A program made the position numbers and the translations under genes. Positions 45,871 through 53,886 of a stretch of DNA of 64,000 nucleotides are shown one piece after another. The DNA is taken from NCBI RefSeq assembly GCF_000373585.1, contig NZ_KB891883.1:62001-126000 (forward strand). Reading direction: 5' to 3'. The notes beneath the pieces were generated by a model that searched no databases, was not told where the DNA came from, and saw only the letters and a list, made by a program, of their open reading frames with translations. Each line of letters starts with the position of its first letter. The first letter of the stretch is position 1. Origin of the DNA: Streptomyces sp. MspMP-M5 (lineage in GTDB: Bacteria > Actinomycetota > Actinomycetes > Streptomycetales > Streptomycetaceae).

Positions 45871-45905
45871 CACAGGCCCGCACGGGATCTCCGTGCGGGC
45901 CTGTG
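45871..45905. terminator. Perfect 15-bp hairpin, bidirectional terminator
   Basis: CACAGGCCCGCACGG (45871-45885) and CCGTGCGGGCCTGTG (45891-45905) are exact complements around a 5-nt loop. The hairpin lies between the converging DinB and papain-like protease genes and can terminate both. Confidence 0.8.
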
Positions 45906-46014
45906 CGGGCCTTGCCTGCTGGCCACTATCGATCAGGGGTTGGACGATGCGATACGGCGTGGTGGAGGAGGAACGGTGTGCGACCCGCAGGCACCACCGA
46001 TCGTCCAGCCGACG

Positions 46015-46938
46015 CTACTGGACGAGTTTGCCGATGGCGTTGGCCTCCTGGACCTGACTGGCCAGGAAGTCCCAGGACAGGTTGATGTAGCCGCCGTCGC
46101 CCCAGTTGCCGCCCCAGGAGTTCTCGACGCGGACGCCCTGGTTGTTGTAGCCGACGATGGTGATCTCGTGACCGCCGAGCACCGGGTCCTCGGCGCCGCC
46201 GGGTTGATAGGAGTAGTCCGCCGCCTGCTGCTTGTTGATGTCCTGGAAGCTCTGGTGGACCGGGAGGGAGATGGCGACCGGTTCGCCGTCGGCGAGGGCC
46301 TGCTTCACGTCGGCCTGGATCTGGTTGCCGGTGTGCAGTTGGGTGTGGCCCGACAGCTTCCAGTGCGCGGCGTTCTGGCGCTCGGCGTCGGTCGGCTGCG
46401 TGGTGAAGTCGAAGTCGCCCTGGGTGTAGTCCGCCTTCGAGTCGACGCCCTGCGACTCCGCGATGCTGAACGTCGCGTCCGGGGTGCTGCCCTGGTCGTT
46501 GCCCTTGGCTATCTGGGCGTAGGTGTACATGGGCGCCTGCGGGCCGGTGGTGATGCCCTGTTGCTTCTCCTGGATGCTGTAGCCGGAGTAGTCGATGGCC
46601 CACGACACGCAGGAACCTACCTGCCCCTGGTTGCCCGGGTCGATCGCGTACTTGCTCAGGTCCACGCTGTCCGGAACGTTCGCGGGCGCGCCGTCCTTGT
46701 GCGGCGAGAGGGCCGCGAGGCGGGAGGCGACTGAGGTGTGCGTGGCGAATGTGCTCACCTTGCCGCCGGCCGGCAGCTTGGCACCGAGTGCGTAGTGCTG
46801 GTGTGCGGTGGTGGGGTTGTCGGGCGCGCCCGAGGCCAGGGCAATGCTGCCGGACACGGCGACGATGGCACCGCCGGCGGCCACGGCGATGACGGCGCGC
46901 GCTCTCTTGTTCGTCGTCTTCTTGTGCGAGGGGTTCAT
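46015..46938 (-). CDS. Secreted papain-like (C1) cysteine protease
   Basis: A 307-residue exported protease starting at ATG 46938 after GAGGAGA. The signal peptide has a Lys/Arg-rich start, a hydrophobic core (AVIAVAAGGAIVAVSGSIALA) and cleavage near residue 36. A propeptide of about 55 residues precedes the catalytic domain. The triad is clear: Cys in NQGQVGSCVSWAIDYSGYS near residue 109, His in VLGGHEITIVGYN near 256, Asn in VENSWGGNWGDGGYINL near 272. The oxyanion Gln is in NQGQVGSC. The enzyme should cut proteins outside the cell. C1 proteases are uncommon in Streptomyces compared with subtilisins. Confidence 0.9.
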   Translation of the reverse strand: MNPSHKKTTNKRARAVIAVAAGGAIVAVSGSIALASGAPDNPTTAHQHYALGAKLPAGGKVSTFATHTSVASRLAALSPHKDGAPANVPDSVDLSKYAIDPGNQGQVGSCVSWAIDYSGYSIQEKQQGITTGPQAPMYTYAQIAKGNDQGSTPDATFSIAESQGVDSKADYTQGDFDFTTQPTDAERQNAAHWKLSGHTQLHTGNQIQADVKQALADGEPVAISLPVHQSFQDINKQQAADYSYQPGGAEDPVLGGHEITIVGYNNQGVRVENSWGGNWGDGGYINLSWDFLASQVQEANAIGKLVQ

Positions 46939-48055
46939 GTGGGGGGTCTCCTCAGGGGGACGATGTTTCTGTTGACCCGATGCGGGTCAGGGCCGCCGAC
47001 CGGGGCCGGCCGGCGGAGCTTGAACGGCGACGGGGTAGGCGTGCCTGGCATCCGGTGGTGCGTGACTGGGGTGGGGAACGGAGTCACGTAGGCCGGTACC
47101 GGTACGGAACCGTTGCGAGGTCTGCCCTACCGTGGTGACTGAGGCGGACGGGCCCGCACTGGGCCTGACCCGCTGACATCCACTTACACCTGTCGACCTG
47201 CGGCAAGTGGGCGTCTCAACGACCTTGGACGACAGGCGAGTTAAGTGGGACAACCCCGCCAGTGAAGCGGAGCGGCGGCGAGTACGCCGGAGCGGCGCGT
47301 TCGGGATCCAGGCGAGGTCCGCAACGGAGTCTCCTTGCATAGGGAAGCAGCCTGTGCGCGTCGGCCGTCAGGAAATGACCGCGGTGCTCGGGCGGCTCCC
47401 ATGGGTGGGGGGTAAGGAGCCTGCAACGCCGGACTGCCGATGCCGGACGTTCCATCGGTGAATTCCGGTGGAACTTCTGTTCGGCGGGCCGACTTGGGGT
47501 GGGAAGTTATGCGGCCCCGGCACCGCACGTCAATCTCGCCGAAACCCCTTGTGCGGCGGCCAGTTGAGGCGTGTGTGGCATGAATACCCCAAAGATCTCA
47601 AGCATGTTGGTGTGTGGTGATGAGGGAGGGATATCCGTTGTTGCTGCACGTGGTACTGGTGGTGCTTGCGGGGTGGCGCCGGCCGTGGGTTCACATGCGT
47701 GGCCAGGGGAGATGCGGTTGAGGAGAAGCAGTTGGATGGGGTTGGCGCAACCGTCGAGAGGGGCGACATCGAATGACGGGGCCTGCCCGGTGGACGATGA
47801 ACCCACCACCCATCACACCCCCCTTCTTTTCCTTCTCTTTCCTCTCTCATGGGCTTGGGCGGGCACACGATGGACACCGACAGGGAACTCGCCGCCACAT
47901 CCCGCGCCGTGAAGCCACGTCACATCCGGCGAATAGGCATGCACATGCCAAATCTCGGACGATGGGCCGATGGTCGGCATCCGGGGGAAAGCGGAGTAGG
48001 GCTGCGTCGGCGGGGAAAATATCGGCCGTCACTCCACGCGACGGGAGCTCTCGGC
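46939..48055. other. 1.1-kb intergenic region, no gene recognised
   Basis: Upstream region shared by the protease (minus) and the alpha/beta hydrolase (plus). ORFs up to about 120 codons occur on both strands but none has a ribosome site together with codon bias or a recognisable motif. The hydrolase frame stays open back to 47849, but that extension is not family-like. Nothing repetitive or tRNA-like was seen. Confidence 0.5.
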
Positions 48056-48811
48056 ATGACGATTAGTCACCGCACTATGGGAAACGGCGCGCACAAGGTC
48101 CTGGTCCTGCATGACTGGTTCGGCACCAGTGCGACCTGGGGGCAGTTCCTCGACCACCTGGATCCGGAGGAATTCGGCTACGCCTTCCTTGACTACCGCG
48201 GCTACGGCGACCGGCAGGACGTGGCCGGCGAGTTCACGCTTGCCGAGATCGCCTCGGACGCGCACGCCCTGGCCGACCAGCTGGGCTGGGACACCTTTTC
48301 CGTGGTCGGGCACTCGATGGGCGGCAAGGCGGCGCAGCGCGTACTGGCCCAGTCACCGCGGCGGGTGCGCAAGCTGGTGGGAGTCGCACCGGTCCCCGCC
48401 AGCACCTACGCGCTGGAGGGCGACGCCTACGAGCTGTTCCACGGCGCGGCGCAGAACCCGGCCAATCGGCGGGCCATTCTCGACCTGGTCACCGGCCACC
48501 GGGCATGCGACCGGTGGCTGGATGCGATGACGTCCCGCTCGGTCGCAGTCTCCCGGCCGGATGCCTTCGCCGCCTACCTGACCGAGTGGACCACCCAGGA
48601 CTTCGCCGCCAAAGTGGCCGGCAGCCCCCACCCCGTGAAGGTCTTCGTCGGCGAACACGACCTCGCCCTGACCCCGGAGGCGATGCGTAGCACCTGGCTC
48701 ACCCACTACCCACAGGCTGAACTGGAGATCCTCGCCAACTCCGGCCACTACCCCATGTACGAAGTCCCAGTGGCCTTCGCCACCGCCCTGGAGAGCTTCC
48801 TCCGCAGCTGA
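48056..48811 (+). CDS. Alpha/beta-fold hydrolase
   Basis: A 251-residue cytosolic hydrolase. ATG 48056 (GGGAG upstream) is chosen because the product then begins with the first strand of the fold (KVLVLHDWFGTSATW, where HDWFG supplies the oxyanion hole). The nucleophile elbow is SVVGHSMGGKAAQRV with Ser near residue 89. The acid is probably in KVFVGEHDLALTP and the His in LANSGHYPMYEVP. This is the standard esterase/peroxidase-like alpha/beta hydrolase layout. The substrate is unknown. It ends just before a 19-bp perfect terminator hairpin. Confidence 0.88.
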   Translation: MTISHRTMGNGAHKVLVLHDWFGTSATWGQFLDHLDPEEFGYAFLDYRGYGDRQDVAGEFTLAEIASDAHALADQLGWDTFSVVGHSMGGKAAQRVLAQSPRRVRKLVGVAPVPASTYALEGDAYELFHGAAQNPANRRAILDLVTGHRACDRWLDAMTSRSVAVSRPDAFAAYLTEWTTQDFAAKVAGSPHPVKVFVGEHDLALTPEAMRSTWLTHYPQAELEILANSGHYPMYEVPVAFATALESFLRS

Positions 48812-48892
48812 CCCAGCCGACACAGCCGGCGGAACTGACCCAACTGCCCGCTGGCTCAACGGGCTCACCCCCGGCGGGACTGGCAGCACCGG

Positions 48893-48939
48893 CAGCACTG
48901 ACCCCGCAGCAGGTGTTCACTGCTGCGGGGTCAGTGCTG
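48893..48939. terminator. Perfect 19-bp hairpin, bidirectional terminator
   Basis: CAGCACTGACCCCGCAGCA (48893-48911) is exactly complementary to TGCTGCGGGGTCAGTGCTG (48921-48939), with a 9-nt loop. It lies between the converging alpha/beta hydrolase and HdeD genes. Confidence 0.85.
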
Positions 48940-48956
48940 GGGGAATGCGGGGTGGG

Positions 48957-49652
48957 TCAGTGCTGCGGGTGCGGGTGCGGGTGGAACAGCGACCGCAGGG
49001 ACTTGCGGTGCCTGCCGGCGGTTCCAGGAGTGAGGCGACCGGCTTCGACGCGTAGCCGGATGGCGTGGAACACCTCGACCGCGCCCAGGACGATGGCCAT
49101 GATTCCGGCCACCAAGGTGAGCACGGCGATCGACGAGAACGGCGACACGACCAACACGATGCCCGCGAGGAGGGTGATGATCCCCAGGAACATTTGCCAC
49201 CCGCGCGCGGGCATGGCGGGTGCAGACCCGGCCGCTGCAGTCATCATGATGCCGCGCAGCAACCAGCCGAAGCCGATCCAGAGGGCGAGCAGGAAGATCG
49301 ACTGCAGGGTGCCCCGGAAGCAGATGAGCCCGAGCAACACGCTGACCGCGCCCGTGATGAAGTGCAGCGCCCGCAGATGCCCGGGGACGTGCGCGCCGAA
49401 GGCCGCGGCGAGTTGGAAGACACCGCTGACCAACAGGTAGCTGCCGAAGACCACTCCGACGACGCGCAGTGTCTCGCCCGGCCAGGCCAGAACGACCACA
49501 CCCAACGCGATCGATGCCAGGCCGATGGTGATCAGGGCTTGCCAGCCGAGGTTCGCCATGGCGCCCAGGGCTTCGTCGGCCGGTGCGGTCGTCGCCTCCG
49601 GCCGGGGCTCACGTGGCGGGCCGCCGCCCGCGGGATCGGAGGGGAATGTCAT
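48957..49652 (-). CDS. HdeD-family (DUF308) membrane protein
   Basis: A 231-residue integral membrane protein with six helices arranged as three repeated two-helix units, the HdeD/DUF308 pattern. Characteristic segments are GWQALITIGLASIALGVVVLAWP, GVVFGSYLLVSGVFQLAAAFG, ALHFITGAVSVLLGLICF and LALWIGFGWLLRGI. The N-terminal 35 residues are Pro-rich and cytoplasmic; the C-terminus ends in a His/Pro tail (FHPHPHPQH). HdeD proteins are linked to acid or general stress resistance, though the mechanism is not known. ATG 49652 follows GGGAGG. Confidence 0.88.
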   Translation of the reverse strand: MTFPSDPAGGGPPREPRPEATTAPADEALGAMANLGWQALITIGLASIALGVVVLAWPGETLRVVGVVFGSYLLVSGVFQLAAAFGAHVPGHLRALHFITGAVSVLLGLICFRGTLQSIFLLALWIGFGWLLRGIMMTAAAGSAPAMPARGWQMFLGIITLLAGIVLVVSPFSSIAVLTLVAGIMAIVLGAVEVFHAIRLRVEAGRLTPGTAGRHRKSLRSLFHPHPHPQH

Positions 49653-49848
49653 GCTGCCTCCCTCTCTCAGGGCCCAGCTTGATCAGGCAGGGCATTCCGG
49701 TTCCGTTCCATCGTCACTCGTTCGGCCCCGTCCCGCTCGGGGAGAGGCGGCGCCCACGCGGCAACGTTCGGGAGTCGTCGCGTCACAGTGGGTGGCTTTG
49801 ATGCAAATCCCTGCCCGACCCCGCCCGTTCGCCTCACCGCATGCATGG

Positions 49849-50673
49849 TCACTCGGCGATGCCCCGTGTGAGCAGGACGGCGGTGACGAACCTGCGGTAG
49901 AGGCGGATCGGGTCCTCGTCGGTCAGGCGGACGGTGACGGCGTCGGCGCGTTCGATGCCGTTGATCCAGGTGGCCATCTCCGCAAGATCGGGGTTGCGGA
50001 AACGTACGGTGAGCGTGGCCGGCAGCGCGATGCTCGGCGGGGTGGCCTGGGGCAGGGCGCGCACCGCTTCGTGGGCGACCTGGCGTATCAGTGCGCGGGC
50101 CTCGGTGGGGTGCAGACTGTCGGCGGCGAACCGGGACACCGACGACTTGACCACGGCGCTGTGGATGCCCGGGCAGAACGGCTCGATCTCGGCGGCCGTC
50201 GTGTCGTCCCCGGTGATCAGCACCACGGGTACGCCGTGCCCGCGCGCCACCAGTGCGTTGATCCCGCTCTCCCCCGCGGTGACTCCGTTGAGCAGCACCT
50301 CGCTGATCGCCAGCGGGTTGTAGGTGTGCGAGAGGGTGGCCGGCCCGCCCGCCATCGAGCCGTGGTACGAGACGAAGAAGACGCCGTCGAACGACGAGTC
50401 GAGGCCCTGCATCATGTACAGGGGTTTGTGCCGGCCGGAGAGGTAACGCGCCCGGCCGGCCAGGGCGTCGGGGCGCAGGTTCGCCATCTTCCCGTGCGAG
50501 TCGTTGACCAGGAACCCGGTCGCGCCGCCGGCCATGGCCCCCTCGATGGCGGCGTTGACCTCCTGTTGTAACAGGCCCCGGTAGTGGGCGTATTCGGGCT
50601 CCGGCGGCCGGCACTGCGTCCAGTCGACGACGCCTGCGGTGCCTTCCATGTCGGACGACACAAAGATCCTCAC
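49849..50673 (-). CDS. M55-family metallopeptidase (DppA-like D-aminopeptidase)
   Basis: A 274-residue cytosolic zinc peptidase. The N-terminal signature is IFVSSDMEGTAGVVDW, whose D-x-E binds metal. Other landmarks are VNDSHGKMANL, YHGSMAGGPATLSHTYNPLAI (His residues of the metal site) and LITGDDTTAAEI. M55 enzymes release N-terminal D-amino acids from short peptides, often in peptidoglycan recycling. GTG 50673 with GGAG upstream is chosen; the frame is open to 50745 but the extra residues are not family-like. It stands alone, without the dipeptide ABC transporter genes that accompany it in Bacillus. Confidence 0.88.
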   Translation of the reverse strand: MRIFVSSDMEGTAGVVDWTQCRPPEPEYAHYRGLLQQEVNAAIEGAMAGGATGFLVNDSHGKMANLRPDALAGRARYLSGRHKPLYMMQGLDSSFDGVFFVSYHGSMAGGPATLSHTYNPLAISEVLLNGVTAGESGINALVARGHGVPVVLITGDDTTAAEIEPFCPGIHSAVVKSSVSRFAADSLHPTEARALIRQVAHEAVRALPQATPPSIALPATLTVRFRNPDLAEMATWINGIERADAVTVRLTDEDPIRLYRRFVTAVLLTRGIAE

Positions 50674-50803
50674 AAGCAGCTCCACGTGTGCGGCGGGGTG
50701 GTGCGGTGCTGTGCCGTGCTGTCGTTTCGACCTACCCCGTTGCACGTCCGGTGCACCCTGGAGATGGCTTGCGGCGTGGACTGCCTTCCTTTTGGCCGGA
50801 GGG

Positions 50804-51223
50804 TCAGGCGGCGGCGAGGGAGACCTCGGTCGACTTGATCAGCGCGACGACGGAGGTCCCGGAGGCCAGGCCGAGGGCCTCGACGGCGTCCTTGGTGATG
50901 GCGGCGGTCAGTTCGCCGCCCTCCACGGTGACCTTCACCGAGCCCATGGCCTCGCCGGTCGTGACGTCGGCGACGGTGCCGGGAATCTGGTTGCGGATCG
51001 AGACGCCTTCGACCGGACCGGTTGCGAGGGCGACCTCGGTTGACTTCACCAGGGCCCTGACGGCGGAGCCCTCGGCCAGCCCCAGGTCCTTGACGGCATC
51101 GGCGGTGATGGCGGCGGTGATGTCCTGACCGCCCGCCAGGCGCACCTTCACGGAAGCCATGGCCGCACCGATGGTGACAGCGGTGACGGTACCGGGAATC
51201 TGGTTGCGAATGGACATACCCAT
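50804..51223 (-). CDS. Double-Mop/TOBE molybdate-binding protein
   Basis: A 139-residue protein made of two near-identical Mop units. Each begins with SIRNQIPGTV (residues 3 and 74) followed by VTxGxAMxSVKV, the ITAAIT/LTAAIT strand, and ALxKSTEVxLA. Mop proteins assemble into small oligomers that store or buffer molybdate or tungstate. ATG 51223 has GAGAGGGG upstream. The fused nitrate reductase 6 kb away needs a molybdenum cofactor, which gives a possible local user of stored molybdate, but no operon link exists. Confidence 0.9.
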   Translation of the reverse strand: MGMSIRNQIPGTVTAVTIGAAMASVKVRLAGGQDITAAITADAVKDLGLAEGSAVRALVKSTEVALATGPVEGVSIRNQIPGTVADVTTGEAMGSVKVTVEGGELTAAITKDAVEALGLASGTSVVALIKSTEVSLAAA

Positions 51224-51920
51224 AGCTTGAACCCCTCTCGAATCCGGAATCGGAATAGCGGGCACTTTATGGCCGCCATCGCGACCGACAGTATCGGATG
51301 GAAAACCCGGCCATCGTGATCGTGTCACATCCGCCAACCGAATGCGCGGAGCTGCCTGGCACATTCCGCACAAGGTCACCCACCGGGTCAGACGTAGGGC
51401 CGTTCCTGGCGAGGAACTCGACGCTGACCTGGACCTATCGATACGTCCAGGCCGTCGGGTCCCCCTCCAACTCCCTCTCCGCAGCGGGACAATGCCCGTC
51501 GCATGGCAAAAGAGACCCTGCGGGCCTTTTCGTGGCGGCAGCTGCGGTACCAAATCCTCGACTGGCTCGGAATTTGCCAATCCGCGGGAAATTCCGAAAG
51601 GGAGACAGGTAGGAAGTCAGGAAGCGGGGCGAGTTCACTGGACGGTGGTTTGCGCCTTCGGGGGTCAGACGGCGCCAGTTGATCGAGGGTGCCGACCACC
51701 GAACGCTCGCTGTGGCTCCTCGGCGTCCCCCACGGGGCAGACTGATCTCAGGGCGTCCGGTACACGCCGGGGCCCGGTGACGCACCGGGATCATCCGTCC
51801 GGCGGAGTTCCCGGCCGGGGCGCGGCTCGTTGCTCAACGCACGAGCACCGTAAGCGCCTTGTCTTCGCTCGTTGCTGTCTCCCCGGCGCTGGGTTCGGTG
51901 TGGCGCCAGATGGAGGACGC
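51224..51920. other. Intergenic region, start of a zone of gene remnants
   Basis: About 700 bp without a supported gene. It includes the mop promoter (minus). A 59-codon ORF from ATG 51500 lacks a clear ribosome site and homology. Codon bias is weak on both strands. Confidence 0.45.
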
Positions 51921-52046
51921 ATGTCACAGCTGCTGCGGGTGCAGTGCTTCAACGTGTCCCGGGACGGTTTCGGTCTCGACCGTTTCCCTCTGGAGTCGGT
52001 GCCCAGCGCCAGCGGGGTCACGCACCCGCTGTTCTGGAGGCGTTGA
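51921..52046 (+). pseudogene. DHFR/RibD-like N-terminal remnant
   Basis: A 41-codon ORF starting at ATG 51921 behind TGGAGGA. It begins MSQLLRVQCFNVSRDGFG, the standard first strand and loop of dihydrofolate-reductase-family (RibD C-terminal domain) proteins of actinobacteria. After about 25 residues the homology is lost and a stop follows at 52044. The rest of the ~190-residue protein is absent downstream. Confidence 0.45.
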
Positions 52047-52258
52047 GCACCCACATACGGTCACCCGCGCAGGGCGCATGCCGAGATCGGCGGGTGACGT
52101 CATGCCGGCCTTGTCGCCCGCATCGCGCATGGGGTCAGGTGCGCAGCGGCCGTCCCGCGGGTTCCGCGGGGCGGGCGCCGCACGTGGTCGGCGAGGTTGG
52201 GGCCGGGCCGCGGCCGCGGTGAGCGGTGGCCGCGGCCCGGTGGTGTGCCGGTCCCCGC

Positions 52259-52417
52259 TCAGGCGGCGAAGGGGGCCAGGTGGTGGAAGCCCCCCCGGTA
52301 GAAGTTCAGCGCGTCGCCGCCCGGTGCGCGAAGGCGGCCGCCGGGGACGTGCGGTTCCGGGCCGTGGTGACCTGCTGACCGGCCGCCGGCACTGCTCGTG
52401 GCGGGAATCGCCGCCGG
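52259..52417 (-). pseudogene. Coding-like C-terminal fragment, family unknown
   Basis: A minus-strand frame open for 52 codons to TGA 52259-52261 reads GPEPHVPGGRLRAPGGDALN followed by FYRGGFHHLAPFAA, with good Streptomyces codon use. There is no start or ribosome site. It looks like the last third of a small protein whose front has been lost. No family was recognised. Confidence 0.3.
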
Positions 52418-52473
52418 TCAGAGCCGGTGCGTTGTCGGATGGTCGAGGGCGGGAAAGAATCTTCGGCGCCGAT

Positions 52474-52806
52474 GTGGAGAACGGCGCATCGGCACCGATC
52501 GTGATCCTCTACCGCCTTCTGGAGCAGGTCTCGCCCAATCCGATGGTTTCGCTCAACCACGCCGTGGCCGCGGCCATGGCACACGGTCCGCGGGCGGGCC
52601 TGGAACTGCTGCGGCCGCTGGAGGAGGACGACCGGGTGGCCGACCACCACCGGCTGCGCGCCGTGCGCGGTCATCTGCTGGAGATGGCCGGTGACCGCGA
52701 CGCGGCCCGCGAGAGCTACCGGGAGGCGGCGCGCCGTACCGCCAGCCTCCCCGAGCGGCGGTTCCTGGAGTCCCGGGCGGACGGCCTGAGCGACCCCGCC
52801 GGCTGA
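52474..52806 (+). pseudogene. C-terminal remnant of an ECF42-type sigma factor
   Basis: From about 52474 the frame reads IVILYRLLEQVSPNPMVSLN, HAVAAAMAHGPRAGLELL, HHRLRAVRGHLLEMAGD and SYREAARRTASLPERRFL. This is the TPR-like C-terminal extension of ECF42 (DUF6596) sigma factors. Sigma regions 2 and 4, needed for promoter and polymerase binding, are missing. Only about 110 of the usual ~400 residues remain. GTG 52474 is the first in-frame start, but the ORF is not expected to give a functional sigma factor. Confidence 0.6.
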
Positions 52807-52906
52807 TCCGCGACTACACCACCGTCAGCGGAAACCCGGCGGGTCCGTGAGCAGATGGCTCCTCGTACCGCGTCCCCGACCTCCTGCTCGGCGTGGGAGA
52901 CTCCGG

Positions 52907-53770
52907 TCAGACGCGGTCGGCGGCGATGAGGAGGTAGTGGAAGCTGCCCTCGCGGTATGCGGTCAGGAAGGGGTCCTCGACCCCGGTGGCGAGGGAGGAC
53001 TGGGCGCGCAGCTCCCAGTACGGAATGGTGGCCGCCGTGAGGTCGACGACGTTCATGGGCACCAGGCCGTTGGCGGCGAGCGCCTTGAAGTAGGCGCTGC
53101 GGGGGTGGATGTTGCAGGTGTAGTGCTCGTCGATCCGGCTGACCGCCTTGGAACGGCCGCCGGTCACGTCGTTGTAGCAGCCCGTGATGACGACATAGCG
53201 GCCGCCGAAGGCCAGTTGGCGCGCGTGCTCGGCGAAGAGCGCGAACAGGTCGACGTACATGGTGGACTCGTTGTTCCAGATGCCCTGGAAGGCTCCGCTC
53301 GGGAAGCCGGTGTCCAGCATGTTGCGGAAGTGGTAGCGCACCTTGTCGTCCACCCCGCGCTTACGTGCCTGGCCGTTGGCGAAGTCGACCTGTGCCTGGG
53401 AGATGGACACCCCGTCGACCTGGCAGCCGAAGCGCGCGTTGGCCATGATGCTGCTGCCGCCGCGGCCGCAGCCGGCGTCGAGGAGGCGGTGCTCGGGCGC
53501 GATGGGGCCGAGGTGGTCGAGGAGGGTGTCGGCCTGTGCCGACTCCAGTCGGTGCAGCTCCTCGATGATGCGGGCGTCGCGGGTCTCCTCAGGCCCTTCC
53601 AGGACCGAGGGGTCGTAGTCGCCGAGCCCGTAGTGGTGGTGGTACAGGCCGTCGACATCGCCCAGGCTCAGGTTGACCGGGTCCTTCTCGTTGTTCCAGT
53701 ACTCAGCGACGGACTTCTGGTAGGCCGTGCGCAGCACCGGCGCCGCGGAGGAGAGGGGGGTGGTGGTCAT
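52907..53770 (-). CDS. Geranyl diphosphate 2-C-methyltransferase (2-MIB pathway)
   Basis: A 287-residue SAM-dependent methyltransferase starting at ATG 53770 after AAGGAG. The SAM site is RLLDAGCGRGGSSIMA near residue 92. Family features are YWNNEKDPVNLSLGDVDGLYHHHYGLGD at the start, GIWNNESTMYVDLFALF and RIDEHYTCNIHPRSAYF. GPP methyltransferase adds a methyl group to C-2 of geranyl diphosphate, giving 2-methyl-GPP, the substrate of 2-MIB synthase encoded just upstream. Together they make the earthy odorant 2-methylisoborneol. Confidence 0.95.
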   Translation of the reverse strand: MTTTPLSSAAPVLRTAYQKSVAEYWNNEKDPVNLSLGDVDGLYHHHYGLGDYDPSVLEGPEETRDARIIEELHRLESAQADTLLDHLGPIAPEHRLLDAGCGRGGSSIMANARFGCQVDGVSISQAQVDFANGQARKRGVDDKVRYHFRNMLDTGFPSGAFQGIWNNESTMYVDLFALFAEHARQLAFGGRYVVITGCYNDVTGGRSKAVSRIDEHYTCNIHPRSAYFKALAANGLVPMNVVDLTAATIPYWELRAQSSLATGVEDPFLTAYREGSFHYLLIAADRV

Positions 53771-53787
53771 GCGGGTGCTCCTTGACT

Positions 53788-53845
53788 GCATGCGGAGGGA
53801 GGGAGGGGAGGTGAAGGAAAGGGAAGTGAAGGGAGGGGAAGACCG
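53788..53845. repeat. Polypurine tract (GGGA/GGAAG-rich)
   Basis: Between the synthase stop and the methyltransferase start the plus strand is an almost uninterrupted run of G and A, with about six runs of three or more G (GGAGGGAGGGAGGGGAGG, then GGGAAGTGAAGGGAGGGG). On the operon mRNA it is C/U-rich. The tract could form a G-quadruplex in the template-complementary DNA or a triplex, and separates the two genes by 116 bp. Confidence 0.6.
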
Positions 53846-53886
53846 CGTGGGGGGGCGGTAAGGCCAACGAAAGGGGAAGGGCGGGC

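Noticed and set aside
47207-47912. Several 80-120-codon ORFs on both strands in the gap before the alpha/beta hydrolase
   Set aside because: None has codon bias, a ribosome site or a motif; they overlap one another on opposite strands.
51500-51679. Plus-strand 59-codon ORF starting MAKETLRAFSWRQLRYQIL
   Set aside because: The first 25 residues are plausible, but there is no ribosome site, the second half is low-quality sequence, and no family was recognised.
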